DNA of 64,000 nt, from the NCBI RefSeq assembly GCF_949987515.2, contig NC_082699.1, positions 79,527,458 through 79,591,457 of the forward strand, given 5' to 3'. The notes beneath the pieces are model-generated. The model did no database searches, was not told the origin of the DNA, and saw only the letters and a program-made list of their open reading frames with translations. The first letter of the stretch is position 1. Each line of letters starts with the position of its first letter. Made by a program: the position numbers and the translations under genes. This DNA is from Delphinus delphis. Lineage: Eukaryota; Chordata; Mammalia; Artiodactyla; Delphinidae. Positions 31,400 to 42,766 of this stretch are shown here, one piece after another.

Positions 31400-32505
31400 T
31401 TTGTTTTTTTAACTTCAACTTTTTATTTTGAAATAATTTTAGACTCACAAGAATTTGCAAAGTACTACAGAGAGGTCCCATGTTCTTTTCATTCAGCTTT
31501 TCCAAAAAAAAACCATCTTACATTGTCAAAACCAGGAAACTGAGGATGGTATTAACTCATGTACAGACCTTAACCGGTTTCATCAGTTTTGCACGCACTC
31601 TTTATTTGGGGAGGGGGTGTGTAGTTTTTTGAAATTTTGTCACATGTATGGTTTCTTGTAACCACCACCATAATCAGGACACAGCCCTGCTCCATCACCA
31701 CAAAGAAACGCCCTTATGGTGCTTCTGCATAGTCACACCTCCCCACAACTCTAACTCCTGGGAACCAGCCTGGTTCTACGATGTCATCACCGCAAGAGTG
31801 TCGTATAACTGGAACCATACAGTATGCAGCGTTTTGAGACTGGCTTTTGCACTCAGTATAATGCCCTGTAATCCGCCCACGTTGCATCAAAAGTTTGTTC
31901 CTTTTGGTTGCAGAGTTGTTTCCCACGGTGTGGATGGACCTGGGTTTGTTTGTTCATTCCCCTGTTGAAAGACAGTTGGCAGCTGTGAATAAAGCTGCTA
32001 TGAACATTCAGGTGCAGGCTTTTGTGTGAACATACCTTTTTTTATTTTTGTAGGATAAATACCCAATAAATGCAATTGCTGGGTCATGTGGCAAGTATAT
32101 GATTAACTTCACAATAAACTGCCTAACTCTTTTCTAGAATTCTTTTTTATGTTCCCACCAGCAACGTAGGAGTGATCCACTCCCTTACCAGCATTTAGTG
32201 TTGTAACTATTTGTATTTAATTTTAGCCATTCTGAGAGATGTGTTCTGATAGATATTTCATTATGGGTTTAACTTGCATTTCCCTTTATGGCTAATGATG
32301 TTGAGTATCTTTTAATGTGCTTATTTGCCATCTGTATATATATATTTTGGTGAACTGTGTGTTCAAATCTTTTATCCATTTTCTGATTGAATTATTTGTT
32401 TTCTTACTATTTAGAGAATTCTTCATATATTCCAGATACAAATACGTTGTCAGATATGTGATTTGCAAATATTTTCTCCCAGTCTGCAGCTTGCCTTTTC
32501 ATCCC
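31400..32505 (-). mobile_element. L1 3' region, antisense, old
   Basis: Reads as the reverse complement of an old L1 3' half. The markers are CTATGAACATTCAGGTGCAG, 'ggtttaacttgcatttccctt' and 'aaatattttctcccagtctg'. Many indels. A SINE is inserted at its left end (32521). Confidence 0.8.
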
Positions 32506-32520
32506 CTTAAGAGAATTTTT

Positions 32521-32690
32521 AAAAAATATATTTATTTATTTATTTTGGCTGTGCCGGGTCTTAGCTGCGGCATGTGTGATCTTTAGTTGCGGCATGTGGA
32601 CTTCTTAGTTGTGGCAATGCAGGATTGAACCTGGGCCCCCTGCGTTAGGAGCGTGGAGTCTTACCCACTGGACCACCAAGGAAGTCCCCT
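32521..32690 (-). mobile_element. Old tRNA-derived SINE inside L1, target-site duplication intact
   Basis: Minus orientation, TATTTTGGCTGTGCCGGGTC to GGACCACCAAGGAAGTCCCC. A 15-bp direct repeat CTTAAGAGAATTTTT flanks it (32506-32520 and 32691-32705). It is more diverged than the CHR copies and resembles the general cetartiodactyl tRNA SINE. Confidence 0.85.
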
Positions 32691-32705
32691 CTTAAGAGAA
32701 TTTTT

Positions 32706-33480
32706 TGAAGACCACAAAGATCTGTGGGTTGTGCAGGGGAAGTTGAGCAGTGGAGGCACTTAGCTATGAAAAAAGATAAATTAACTAATGGGTCAGATCT
32801 TTCTTGCTGTTCTTCCCGTTCCAATCTATGATTCCAGCAGTACTCAGGAATTAGTGCAGTACTTGCAATAGTGGCTGAGAAATATTTTGTAATATTAATT
32901 CACACTTCTCTTGAATTCGCATATAGGTTGGTCTAGATGAAACACTCATTTAACTTAAGGAAAGGACTGAAAAAAAGAAACTTACCATTTTAGGCATTGA
33001 TTTAAAAAATTACCGAGGGCAATAGGTGCTACTGGCACTGACATGGTTAGAGACGGTAAAGCTGTGTAGAAGTCAGGCTTTTGGCAAAAAATCTAGAAGC
33101 ATTTTTTTCTGTTATGTGTCATGTCACTGGGAGACCTGACCTCAGTTGTGCTGATCATGATAACATTCTCTGGAACAATCAAAAGATTATATGCAAGATT
33201 TTCTGGATTCGCCCAAAGATGAAACATCTTGGAAAAACATGTCACATATGACCTTGTAGCTGCCCTTGGACATGTGATGGGAATGCTAAGTGCTTTAAAG
33301 AAAGTAGATTTAATTTAGATTCTAGAAGAACCTAAAATGTTAAGCAAAACAACGTAACGTTCTCAAAGAGCAAATCTTGGTCTTGAGTAGAAAATGAAAT
33401 TTCTCTTGACTTTGCGCCACCCACAGGTATTTGAGAGGGACTGCTGCTTATTAATAATGCTGACAAAAGTTGAACAACAA
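32706..33480. other. Unassigned AT-rich sequence
   Basis: No gene or named repeat recognised; it lies between two antisense L1 stretches and could be further worn L1. Confidence 0.3.
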
Positions 33481-34240
33481 AAAAATACAAGTTTGGCTGT
33501 TTTACTTTTCTTTTCTTTTTTTAAACAATTGATGAGCTGACATTGATACGTTATTATTAATTGAAGTCTCCATTGAATTGCTTTTGTACCTTTGTCAAAA
33601 GTCCTCTGGGCATATCTGTGTGGGATATGTGCCTGGTTCTTTATTCTGATCCATAGACCTAGGTGTCTATCCCCCCACCAATGCCACACTGTCCTGATTA
33701 CAGCAGCAATACTGTAGGTCTTAATATCAGGTGGTGGTCCTTCCATTTTATTCTTCTTTTTCAAGAATTTTTAAGCTGTTCTAGGGCCTGTCCTGTCCAT
33801 ATACATTTTAGAATAAGCTTATCTGTGTCTACTAAAATTCTTTCTGTAATTTCGATAGGAATTGCATTAAACCTTTAGATTAATTCGGGGAAAATTAACA
33901 GTTTTACTATGTTGAGTCTTCCAGTCCATGAATACGATGATGTCTCCATTTATTTAGTTCTTCTTTGATCTCTTTCATCAGCATCTTTTTTTTTTTTGGC
34001 TGTACGCGGGCCTCACTGTTGTGGCCTCTTCCGTTGCGGAGCACAGGCTCCGGACGCCCAGGCTCAGCGGCCATGGCTCACGGGCCCAGCCGCTCCGCGG
34101 CACGTGGGATCCTCCCGGACCGGGGCATGAACCCGCGTCCCCTGCATCGGCAGGCGGACTCCCAACCACTGCGCCACCAGGGAAGCCCTCATCATCATCT
34201 TTTAATTTGCAGCATACAGATCTTGTCCATGTTTTGTTAG
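33480..34240 (-). mobile_element. L1, antisense, interrupted by a SINE
   Basis: Markers of the reverse complement of L1 ORF2/3' sequence are CACACTGTCCTGATTACAGC and 'attgcattaaacctttagat'. The match continues to about 33975 and resumes after the CHR insertion at 34204. Confidence 0.75.
33990..34188 (-). mobile_element. CHR-type SINE, short form, inside L1
   Basis: Minus orientation, poly-T then GGCTGTACGCGGGCCTCACT through CCACCAGGGAAGCCC. Target-site duplication TCATCAGCATCTTTT (33975-33989) against TCATCATCATCTTTT (34189-34203), 14 of 15 matching. Confidence 0.92.
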
Positions 34241-34599
34241 GAGACATCCCTCTCCCTCTCAGGCCTCCTCCTCCAAGAAGCTTTCCCTGCTGTGCAGAGA
34301 GGTGTGTGTGTACTCCCGGTGGCGGCCAGGAGCACTTCCTCAGGGCCCAGGGCCCCTCTTTGGCACTGCTTATTGTAATGACCCCCTTGCTTGCTCCTCG
34401 CATCTCACCCCCTGACAGAGCTGGTGCTCGTGAATACTGCCCTTCCCCAGGTCCAGCTGGACTGTGTTTTGCTCGGCTTTGGGTTTGGAAATTGGAGGCA
34501 TGCTCTTCCACCCGGGGGTGGGGGGCGGGAATCAGCGGGATTTCCCGCGACTGTCCCCAGCGGCCATTCCTGCTCCCGCAGGACCAAACGCACGGCCGG

Positions 34600-34740
34600 G
34601 GCAGGAGCGTGGCCCTCGAGGCGGTCGGCCTGGCCACCCACTAGCTGTGTGACCTCGAGGAAGTGACCTGGCTTCTCCAGCTTCAGTCCCTGGTCCGTAG
34701 AAGGAAGACGTTGGAGGACATTCCTCGTGGGCTTGGAGTG
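34600..34740 (+). repeat. MIR fragment
   Basis: Core 'ccactagctgtgtgacctcg' followed by a splice of lower similarity ('gtccgtagaaggaagacg'), the MIR core pattern in plus orientation. Confidence 0.6.
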
Positions 34741-34749
34741 AGCCTCTGC

Positions 34750-35450
34750 GCGAAGGCTCGGGAAGCGCTGCCCGCCACGGGAAGGAGGCGGAAACCCTCG
34801 GCGGCCCGCGCCACACCAGGCCTCGCCTCTGTGAGGAGCGGCCCCCGGCCCGTGCCCGAGGGTGCCCTGGGGCCCGGGGCCGCTGGGCGCCGGGAGCTCC
34901 GCCTGGTTCTCAACGCCAGCATTTACAGCTCCCGGGAGACACAACCCCTGTCAGCCATTCACACTTGGCGGGCAGGCGGCGCTCAAGGCTGCGGGGCCGC
35001 GGGAGATGCCGTCCTGCTCTGCCCCTGCCCGGCTCCCTGCCGGGCTCCCTGCAGCCCGCGGCCGGCCGGAGGTCCGTACCACCGAGAGACCGGCTGGTCT
35101 CTGCGCGGCTAGAGCGGCACCGGAAGCTCCCCGGGCGGGGCCTCGGGCCGATTTCCGGCCGCACCGTGCGGGCGGCCGTGCGGGCTTTGTCAGCAGGCCA
35201 GCGGGGCGGGCGGCCAGCGGTCCGCGTGCGGGGCGCGCGCCGTCCTCTCGCCGCTGGGCGCCGGGTGAGTGGCGCGTTCCGGGCCGCGGGCGGGGGCGGG
35301 GGCGGCAGGGTCCTCCGATCGGGCGGACGGGCGGGCTGAGCGCGGTCGGCCCGCACGGGGGTCCCGGAGCCTGGGCCACGGTGAGCCCGGCTCCTGGCAG
35401 CCGTCACGGCCGCCCCCGCTGGGCTGCAGTCCGGCCCGGGGCCCGCAGCT
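34750..35450. promoter_or_regulatory. CpG island, alternative candidate promoter for ZNF623
   Basis: High GC and CpG across about 700 bp. Plus-strand donors CGCCGG|GTGAGT (GT at 35265) and CCACG|GTGAGC (about 35380) could end a non-coding first exon for the ZNF623 coding exon at 42680. No conserved coding frame is present. Confidence 0.5.
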
Positions 35451-37580
35451 TCTCTCCCTAAGGAACGTCGTGTGGGTGAATACCCGGTTCCACTCTCTTG
35501 GTTCCTTTCTCTGGCTCCAGGGGTCACACACCCAAGCCGTAGAGCCTCCAGCTTCAGCGTCTGTGTCGCAGCTCTCAAGCCCACCAGCCCTTCCGAGGTG
35601 GCCTGGCGCGGGGTGGGGGGCACAGGTGCGGCTAGTACTACTGTTTTGCTCTAAGCCTGCCTCCTCTCCCAGGAGTCCAAGGGAGCTCTCCAAATGATGC
35701 TGGGGAAGTGGCCGGGGCCTCGAGCCTCTTTGTGCTGGAGGAGATGCAGAGCCGGCACCTCTGCCCTGGCGGGGGTAGAAGTGATGAACAGGATCCCCTC
35801 CAGCCCTGGTCCCGAAGGAGAACTCCCAGGTGGGGAGAGGTGATGGGCTGCGCTGTCCCAGCTCTCCCCTGAAGGCTCCCTTTCTAGAGTCGTATCTGAA
35901 CCCGGTGGCCGTCTCTGCTGATGTCCTGGACGTCTTACCCCCTCATGCAGTGGCTGCATGGTGGTCATGGGATCTTCAGGGCCTGAGTAGCATGCCTGTG
36001 GTTTCCCAGGAATGTTAGCTGGTGGCCAGTTTGAACTCAGGCAGTTTGTCTGTAGAGCTCATCACGCTGCAGTAGCCTCTCTGCAGCACGTCCTCTCCCC
36101 GAGTTCCAGCCCCAGTGAATGACAGAAATGTCTTTTGCCCACCTAGGGTCTGAGAGATGCCAATCTAACCGAGTCTTCAGGCGATACCTTGCTCCTGTCC
36201 ACAGAGGTGGGACTTTTTGTAGATGTAACATTGTAACGGTATCTTAATAATGGTGATGACTGCAGCATCCCTCTTTTGGAGAATACAGAGAGAAATGAGT
36301 GGGGAGGGGGTCTCTGTACTTTCACAAGCCAACTTGGTGGCTCCAGCCCTTCCTGGAGTGATGGTGATGGATTCCTGACTCTCCTGGAAAGGTCCTGGGG
36401 ACGATGCAAGGCTGAGCTGAGAAGGCCCAGACCACATTCACAAGCCAGTGATGGAAGGGGTGCTCAGGGAAGCAGCTGACCCAGAAACAGGGCGAGGCCT
36501 TGAACCAGGTCAAGGAGCTGTCAGGCATGTCCAGTGCTGCCTCGGGTTGTGGAAGATGACTGTTGAAAGGGCACTGAACTTGTCAGGAAAGGAGACCATT
36601 GGCATCGTTGGGCAGAGCCTTGGGAGCAAAAACCAAATGGCCATGGGGTGGGGTGGGAGGAGGAGATAGCAGCTAGCAGCTGGCTCAGCCTTAAACGAGT
36701 CACCTCCCTAAACCTCATGGATGGTTGTGAGGAAAGAAGAAAAGCACACGCCAGGCACTCGGTCCCCAACACGGCTGCAGTGGCAGAAGCTCGTGTTGAT
36801 GACAGTGGCGGCTGCAGGGCAGCACAGAGGTGCAGATTCTCCTGGAGCTCTAGTCCGTGTCTTCCTCGTGTGTCTTTTTACTCTTTTTCCCATTATTCCC
36901 AAGGGTGAAGCTTTGCAAACCTTCCTGCTTCCTTTCTTTAGGCTGTAAGCAGCAGACAGCGACCTTGGCCAGCTTGTAAGCCCAAGGCTGTAACGCCCTT
37001 CCACCAGTGCAGACAGCTTCTAGTGCCTGCAGCGGGCACTGCCCCCTCACCATCTCTGAGCCCCTCTGGGCTGCTCACAGGCTCCACTCCCAGGCTAAGC
37101 TTCCACTTCATTCGCAGCACTGAGGCTTGCCCCATCTCTCAGCATCAACTGTGTATTTAGACAGTTTCATGTTATATTTTGTCCAGCAAATTCTATATGT
37201 TATAACAGAAGAGTGGGCCACGTTAGCCTTGGATGTTACGGAACCGATGTCTGGCGTATTTTTACTTCCTTTGTTCATTTCATTCAGGTTTCTTTAAATG
37301 AAAGACTATCAATTTAATTTTGCTTGAATTCACAGAAGAAAAAGGAGCTAAGCAGAAACTGAAAGATTGCTGAATTTAAGATAAATGTTTATTCAAAGCA
37401 AGGTATATTTAATTTTTAAAACTTCCTCTAAAGTTAAAAAAAGTTATGAAAATCATGAAAAGGCATACATTTTTAAAGCTATATTCTTGTAAGTATATGC
37501 AAGCCTGTTTTCAGATGGTATAACAGTCATTTTGAACAAAAAAATCAGAAAATATCACCTCCAAAACAAAAAACCAAGTC
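35451..37580. other. Probable ZNF623 intron, no feature recognised
   Basis: Mixed composition, GC-rich on the left and AT-rich from about 37140. I see no conserved exon; worn MIR-like sequence may lie near 36670-36750. Confidence 0.35.
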
Positions 37581-37590
37581 TCCCCCCCCC

Positions 37591-37805
37591 TTTTTTTTTT
37601 TTTTTTTTTTTTGCAGTACACGGGCCTCTCACTGTTGTGGCCTCTCCCGTTGCGGAGCACAGGCTCCGGATGCACAGGCTCAGCAGCCATGGCTCACGGG
37701 CCCAGCCGCTCCGCGGCATGTGGGATCTTCCCGGACCGGGGCACGAACCCGTGTCCCCTACATCGGCAGGCAGACTCTCAACCACTGAGCCTCCAGGGAA
37801 GCCCT
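37591..37805 (-). mobile_element. CHR-type SINE, short form
   Basis: Minus orientation; a tail of more than 20 T is preceded by a run of about 10 C. Body from GCAGTACACGGGCCTCTCAC to CTCCAGGGAAGCCC. Confidence 0.92.
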
Positions 37806-37904
37806 AAGCTTACTTTTATAATACTAATCCCAGCTGATCTAAGCAAAATATCCTGTAAAAGTGACATCATAGTTGGGAAGGGAAAAAAATCTTCAACAGC
37901 GGGA

Positions 37905-38050
37905 AATGGGCAGTGGAGGTAGACAGGCCTGGCTCTGAACCTGAGCTCTGCCGCTTCACAGCCTTGGGTAACTGACTTTCTCAGCCTCTGTGAAGTAGAG
38001 TAAAGAATAGAGGTAACAGCTGCCTCACGAGGTTTGGAGGTGTCCCTGAG
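37905..38050 (+). repeat. MIR element
   Basis: Plus-orientation MIR order: AGACAGGCCTGGCTCTGAAC, then 'gagctctgccgcttcacag', 'ttgggtaactgactttctc' and 'agaggtaacagctgcctc'. Good match to the family core. Confidence 0.8.
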
Positions 38051-40149
38051 ACCATGCAGGCCCGTTCAGCACTGCCTGGTTGGGGTTTGAGGGGCCCTCG
38101 TCAGTAGCACCCCTCCTGCCCTCCCAGGTCTGCGCCAGTGAGGCCCATGAAGAGCGAGAGGTCACCTCACTGTTGGTCGAAGCCTAGGTTGGAGTGACAT
38201 TGGACTTCTCAGGCGAGTGCTGGTTAGACACTGTCCTGCCTGCTGGACACCTTGTCCAAGAGGTTGGGTGCTGCATGCCTCGGTATTCTCTCAAACCTTT
38301 CATTTGGCTAACTCCTGCCACCTGTCTGGGGAAGAGAAGCGGGCAGAATATGTCAGGGAGCATCCTTCCTCGTGACACCAGAGGCACAGGGATGGGCTGC
38401 CTGCGGCGCCTGATGTGTACTAGGGCCTCTGAGCGCCTGTGCTGGCGACGCTGCTGCTCAGAACGCCAGGTGCCTCTGTGTGAATGAACTTGAAGAGTGC
38501 CAGAAAGTGTTGCAGGTGGATGGGTATAGTGTGATCCCATGTTTGTATCTGAAAATCTTGTGTACCTAAGTAAATGTATTACTGTTTTTGTTTAATCAGA
38601 GGTCTGGATGAATGTGTATAAACTGAACAGCTAACAGTGGTTCTCTGTTGGATTGCTGGGGGTTATCATAGTCTATATTTTATGTTTACCCCTTGAAATA
38701 TTTTTACAATGTGTATCTTATGTTTTTAATCGCTAAGAATTAACAAGATATAAAAGTGAAGTAAAACAGGATATGAGACTGAGGAGTGTGGTCCTGATTT
38801 CATAATACATTGGTGCAGAAAAGCACTAGAGGAAAAATGTCCCTGTGTAATCTGAGTGGTGGGGTTAAGGGTAATTTTATTGTTATTTTTTAAGTTTTTC
38901 TTGAATAGCATAGTTTACCTTCATACCTTGAAAAAATAACTAGTTAAAAGTAATTTTTATAAGCAGAAAATATTTTAAACCAAGTTAGTGGGCCTTTAAC
39001 TCGGAAGAACATTCTCAGCGAACGTCGCCAGGCAGTGGTCGTAAATGCTGTGTCACAGGGCACCCCGAGAGGGCTGCTGCTCCCGGAAGCTGTGTTGCAA
39101 ATCTCACACAGAGAGAAATGCCTCGCGTAGACTTGTGCTCAGCTTCTCATCCTCATTGCCAGCTCTTGGTGTGCGGGTTCAGTTTCTCTATCATCACAGG
39201 GAACATTGCATCTGAATAGTCACGTTGTCTAATAGCCGTACTTAAGCATGGGTTCATTTTGCTGTAACAGAGATTCAAAAATAGTGTTTCCAACAGGAAA
39301 CTTGGTTTCTCGTGTTCCATCTCACAGGCAGGTGGGGGGCTCTGCCCCTCCAGCGCCCTGGAGCCTACCATACGTCACTTCAGGTGGGCGAGAGGGTGGG
39401 AGACGGGTGGCATGCGCACATCCCTTCCATTCCTGTCTCACAGCTGGAATCAGTCACAGGGTCACACCTCACTTCAGGGAACTTCAGGAAATGAAGTCAT
39501 TCACTGCTGTGTGTCCACTAAAATTTCTGGAGGGGTTTCAATCACTCAGAGGAAGCAGGGACGCCGGGCAGTGTGTCTCTGCCACAGTTTACCCCATCGG
39601 CCACCCTGGGTCCCACACCAGGTCATGCTCAGTTACTGCTTCCCGCCCAGAGCCAGGATCTCTGTGTGTGGCCTTCTCCCCGCACCAGGGCCTCTTCACG
39701 TGGTCACAGTCTAAACTCAGACAAGTCCCGGCCTCCCCAAATGCTGTCTCCTCACCCACCACATAGATGCCCCCACTCAGGAAGGGGAAGAACCCCAAAC
39801 CCACAGCAGTCGCTGGTCCACAGCGGCTGCAGTTCCCAGTGGAGTCTGCAAGGGCGGCCTGAACTGGTGGCCACTGAAGCGAAGGAGTCCCAGGACCCAG
39901 CGGAAATGAGCACCTCTGTCGACCAGAAGACAAGCACAGGACCAGTTATGGCAGCTCTGTCCCCAAGCCCGAGCTGCCAGCCCCTCGGTGTTGGTGGATA
40001 GGAGCGAGGAAGGCGCGCGGCGGTGTGTTCACGCAGTGGAGGCCGCACACCGTGAGGTCTGTGCCACCCAAGTGGCCCCCCCAGTGCGGCGCTTAGCGTC
40101 AGCAGACACATGGCGGGGGCATGACAGTGCCCGGGAGGTAATTAGGTAG
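38051..40149. other. Probable ZNF623 intron, no feature recognised
   Basis: No conserved exon, RNA gene or securely named repeat. AT-rich from 38.5 to 39.0 kb, GC-richer after. Confidence 0.3.
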
Positions 40150-40270
40150 TGTGGAACGTTCTACAACCTTAGGGGTATTCTAAAAAGCACTGAATTGTGC
40201 ACTTTAAAATGGTGAATTTTATGATGTGTGAATTCTATCTCCATAAAAAGTGGGTACATGTTGAATAAAA
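40150..40270 (+). mobile_element. Old L1 3' end
   Basis: CACTGAATTGTGCACTTTAA, 'atggtgaattttatgatgtg' and 'ttctatctccataaaaa' form the typical ending of old L1 copies in plus orientation. Confidence 0.6.
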
Positions 40271-41569
40271 AGCAGACACAAAACATAACTGTATGATTCC
40301 ATTTAATTGAAATAGAAAACATGCAGAATTCACCCATAATAATAGAGATGGTTCCCTTTGGAGGGGGAGCCTCTGGGCTATGGAAGTGTTGGTGGTTAGG
40401 CAGGTGTACGCCAGGAGTTCATCGAGATGTGTGCACTTGATGCGAGCTGCCCCTCACGAAGAAAAAAGAACAGCCTGTTGGGAGGAAGCCCTGCGGCCCT
40501 AGAGCTCGTGTTACCTGGTTACACCGCTTTCCTGCCCCCGGGCTGCTCCCCTCTGCTTGGCTGTGCCCTCGGGGGCACATCCTTGTCCTTGGCAGCCACG
40601 TTGGAAATGGGTTCTGGAGGGCATCGCTTTGTGGGGCTGCATAGCAACTGGTCTGCTTCCCACTGGTGCAGATTTGGGGTGAGAGGTGATCATGCAGGGT
40701 CGTCTTGGACGGAGCTCCTGGGAAGTGGGCGCAGCTGGGGGGCACGCTCGGGGATGCACCTGTGAGGAAGGAGGGATCGGGCAGTGGGTTTGAAACAGGC
40801 CCAGGCACATCCCAGTGGAGCTTTGGGGCTGGATGACCCTTCCGAGTTGCCCCAGGTGGAGACTGGGGTGCTCTGCGCTCTGTCGTGGGCTGGGCCCCAG
40901 CTGGGGTGTGGCAGGCAGGGTCCTGAGATGGCCCCAACTGTGCACCCCTCCCGGCTGCCAGGGAGGGCTCTGGCGGTCAGTTGACATAAGGTAGTCGGGG
41001 AGCCCTCGGAAAGCAGGCTTTCTGCAGCTGGTCACGGAAGAGAATCAGAGAGGGCGTCTGAGCTGCTCCTGCCTGGAAGGTGCGGGTGCTCCCGAGGGGC
41101 CACCAGCTGGTGATCGGGGACAGTTCCACAAGCGCAGGGGACCGCCTTCTGCCAACAACCTGAGCGTGTGGAAATACGTTTTCCCAGAGCTTCCAGAAGA
41201 GATCTCAGCCTGGCTGACACCTTGTGCGACCCTTCTCAGGGGCCCCAGTCGTACCAGGCTGGGCTTCCGACCTACGGCCCTGTGAGATGGGAGCTGGGTC
41301 CCTTTTCTGTTGGAAGTCTGAGGTGACTGTTACATAGCGATGGATGGCTCGCCACGGAGAGGGCGTGACTGCAACGGAGCTCAGCTCCGGGTGCAGGTGC
41401 GAGAATTCCAGAGCTGGAGAAGGGAGCTGGGCACAGCGTCCCAGAGACCGTGGGAGGTTAAATAAGCACAGGCTTTTCCAAAGCAAACACACCTGTGGAG
41501 CGAGGCCCACATGCAGGTCACCAGAACCCTGAGGCCTCCCTGCACCCCTGCCAACCACGATCTTCTCCC
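40271..41569. other. Probable ZNF623 intron, no feature recognised
   Basis: Unique-looking sequence; nothing recognisable on either strand. Confidence 0.3.
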
Positions 41570-41830
41570 TAGAGACCATCATTGACTCGAGTCTCCCACC
41601 ATGGTTGGTTTCGTGTGGTTCTGAACTTTGTGTGAATAGGATCATACGCTATGAACTCTGGCTCACCGTTACATCTGTGAGGTTCACCTGCGCTTTTGTG
41701 GGGGGCAGGTCTTTTCATTGCTATGCATTCCTCCCTTGTTGGAGGACTCCTCAGTTTACCCTTTCTTCTGTTGATGGATATTTTGGTGATATGAACAGGG
41801 CTGTGGTGAAAATTCCAACCCCAGACTTCT
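41570..41830 (-). mobile_element. L1 3' fragment, antisense
   Basis: Carries the antisense L1 order 'gtgaataggatcatacgcta' and CTTCTGTTGATGGATATTTT, ending in a 'gaacagggctgtggtgaaa' relic. Confidence 0.6.
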
Positions 41831-42679
41831 GCAGGGCGGGGCCGGGGGTGCACAGGTGGACGTCTTTACCTTGGATTCGATCAAGGACATTTAACCCTGG
41901 AAGGAGGGAGGGTGTGGTGTGGGCGCAAACACAGGTAGGTTGGTAAATGTGGGAGAAAGTGGGCATTCTCGTCTCATTGCTTCTGTTTGCTCACTGAAGG
42001 AAGATGCAAGGTCATCGTCCCTGAGAGGAAGGACGGCGTGTTGGACATTTGAGAGGAGAGGAGAAACCAGGAGATGATCTTACAGGGGAGTTGGCCAAGT
42101 GTAGAAATTGCCGGCAGCTCTCAGGGTCCGTTAGGCAACTGGTTATAAATGTAGAGAGAACTGAGTTGGCAGGGGTGCAGACACCGATCAGGAAGGAAGC
42201 TGAATTTTACTCAAGTTGGGGTTTTCCCGCACAAGTATGATAGAGGAGGGGAAGGGCAGGGGAGTTAGGATTAATATGCAAGAGAATGAGTGTAATATAT
42301 ACCCCAAATGAATATAATCCCATCGACCATCTAGGCTGGGGAAGGAGGGGCAGCGCAGAGGTGGTTAAGAGCAATCCATCTGTGTTTCTTTGGAATATGT
42401 CTTGATTTTTGAGTGGAGTCCAAGCCACATCCCTGCCCATCTGCCATCGGCCAGTCTGTCCCCTGGAGTTGGTGTTAGCGGTGGAGCCCAAAGAGGCCTT
42501 CGCCAGCGGAGAGGCCGGCGGGGTGAGCCGAGCACGGTGCCGGGCCGGGAGTGTGGGCAGAGGGAACGTTTTCCTCTCTCCCACTCCTTGGATATGCGTT
42601 TTGCTACCCGCCCGCCTGCTCCAGCAGATTCCCGTCTGTTAAGAAAGGGGAAAGATAACCGTACTCTCTTTGATTGCAG
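41831..42679. other. ZNF623: Probable ZNF623 intron flank with coding-exon acceptor
   Basis: A pyrimidine-rich stretch ending TTTGATTGCAG at 42679 is a good 3' splice site for the ZNF623 coding exon. An upstream GC-rich patch near 42470-42560 is not recognised. Confidence 0.45.
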
Positions 42680-42766
42680 ACTGACGGGTGACTAGAAGGT
42701 GACTCCAGAGCCTGAATTTCTGAGCATGGAAATCTGCAGAAGCCAGTGTCCGAAGCCCTCACAGTG

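Noticed and set aside
42746..42766. Upstream GTG as ZNF623 start
   Set aside because: Not an ATG; the ATG at 42767 matches the known shorter human isoform.
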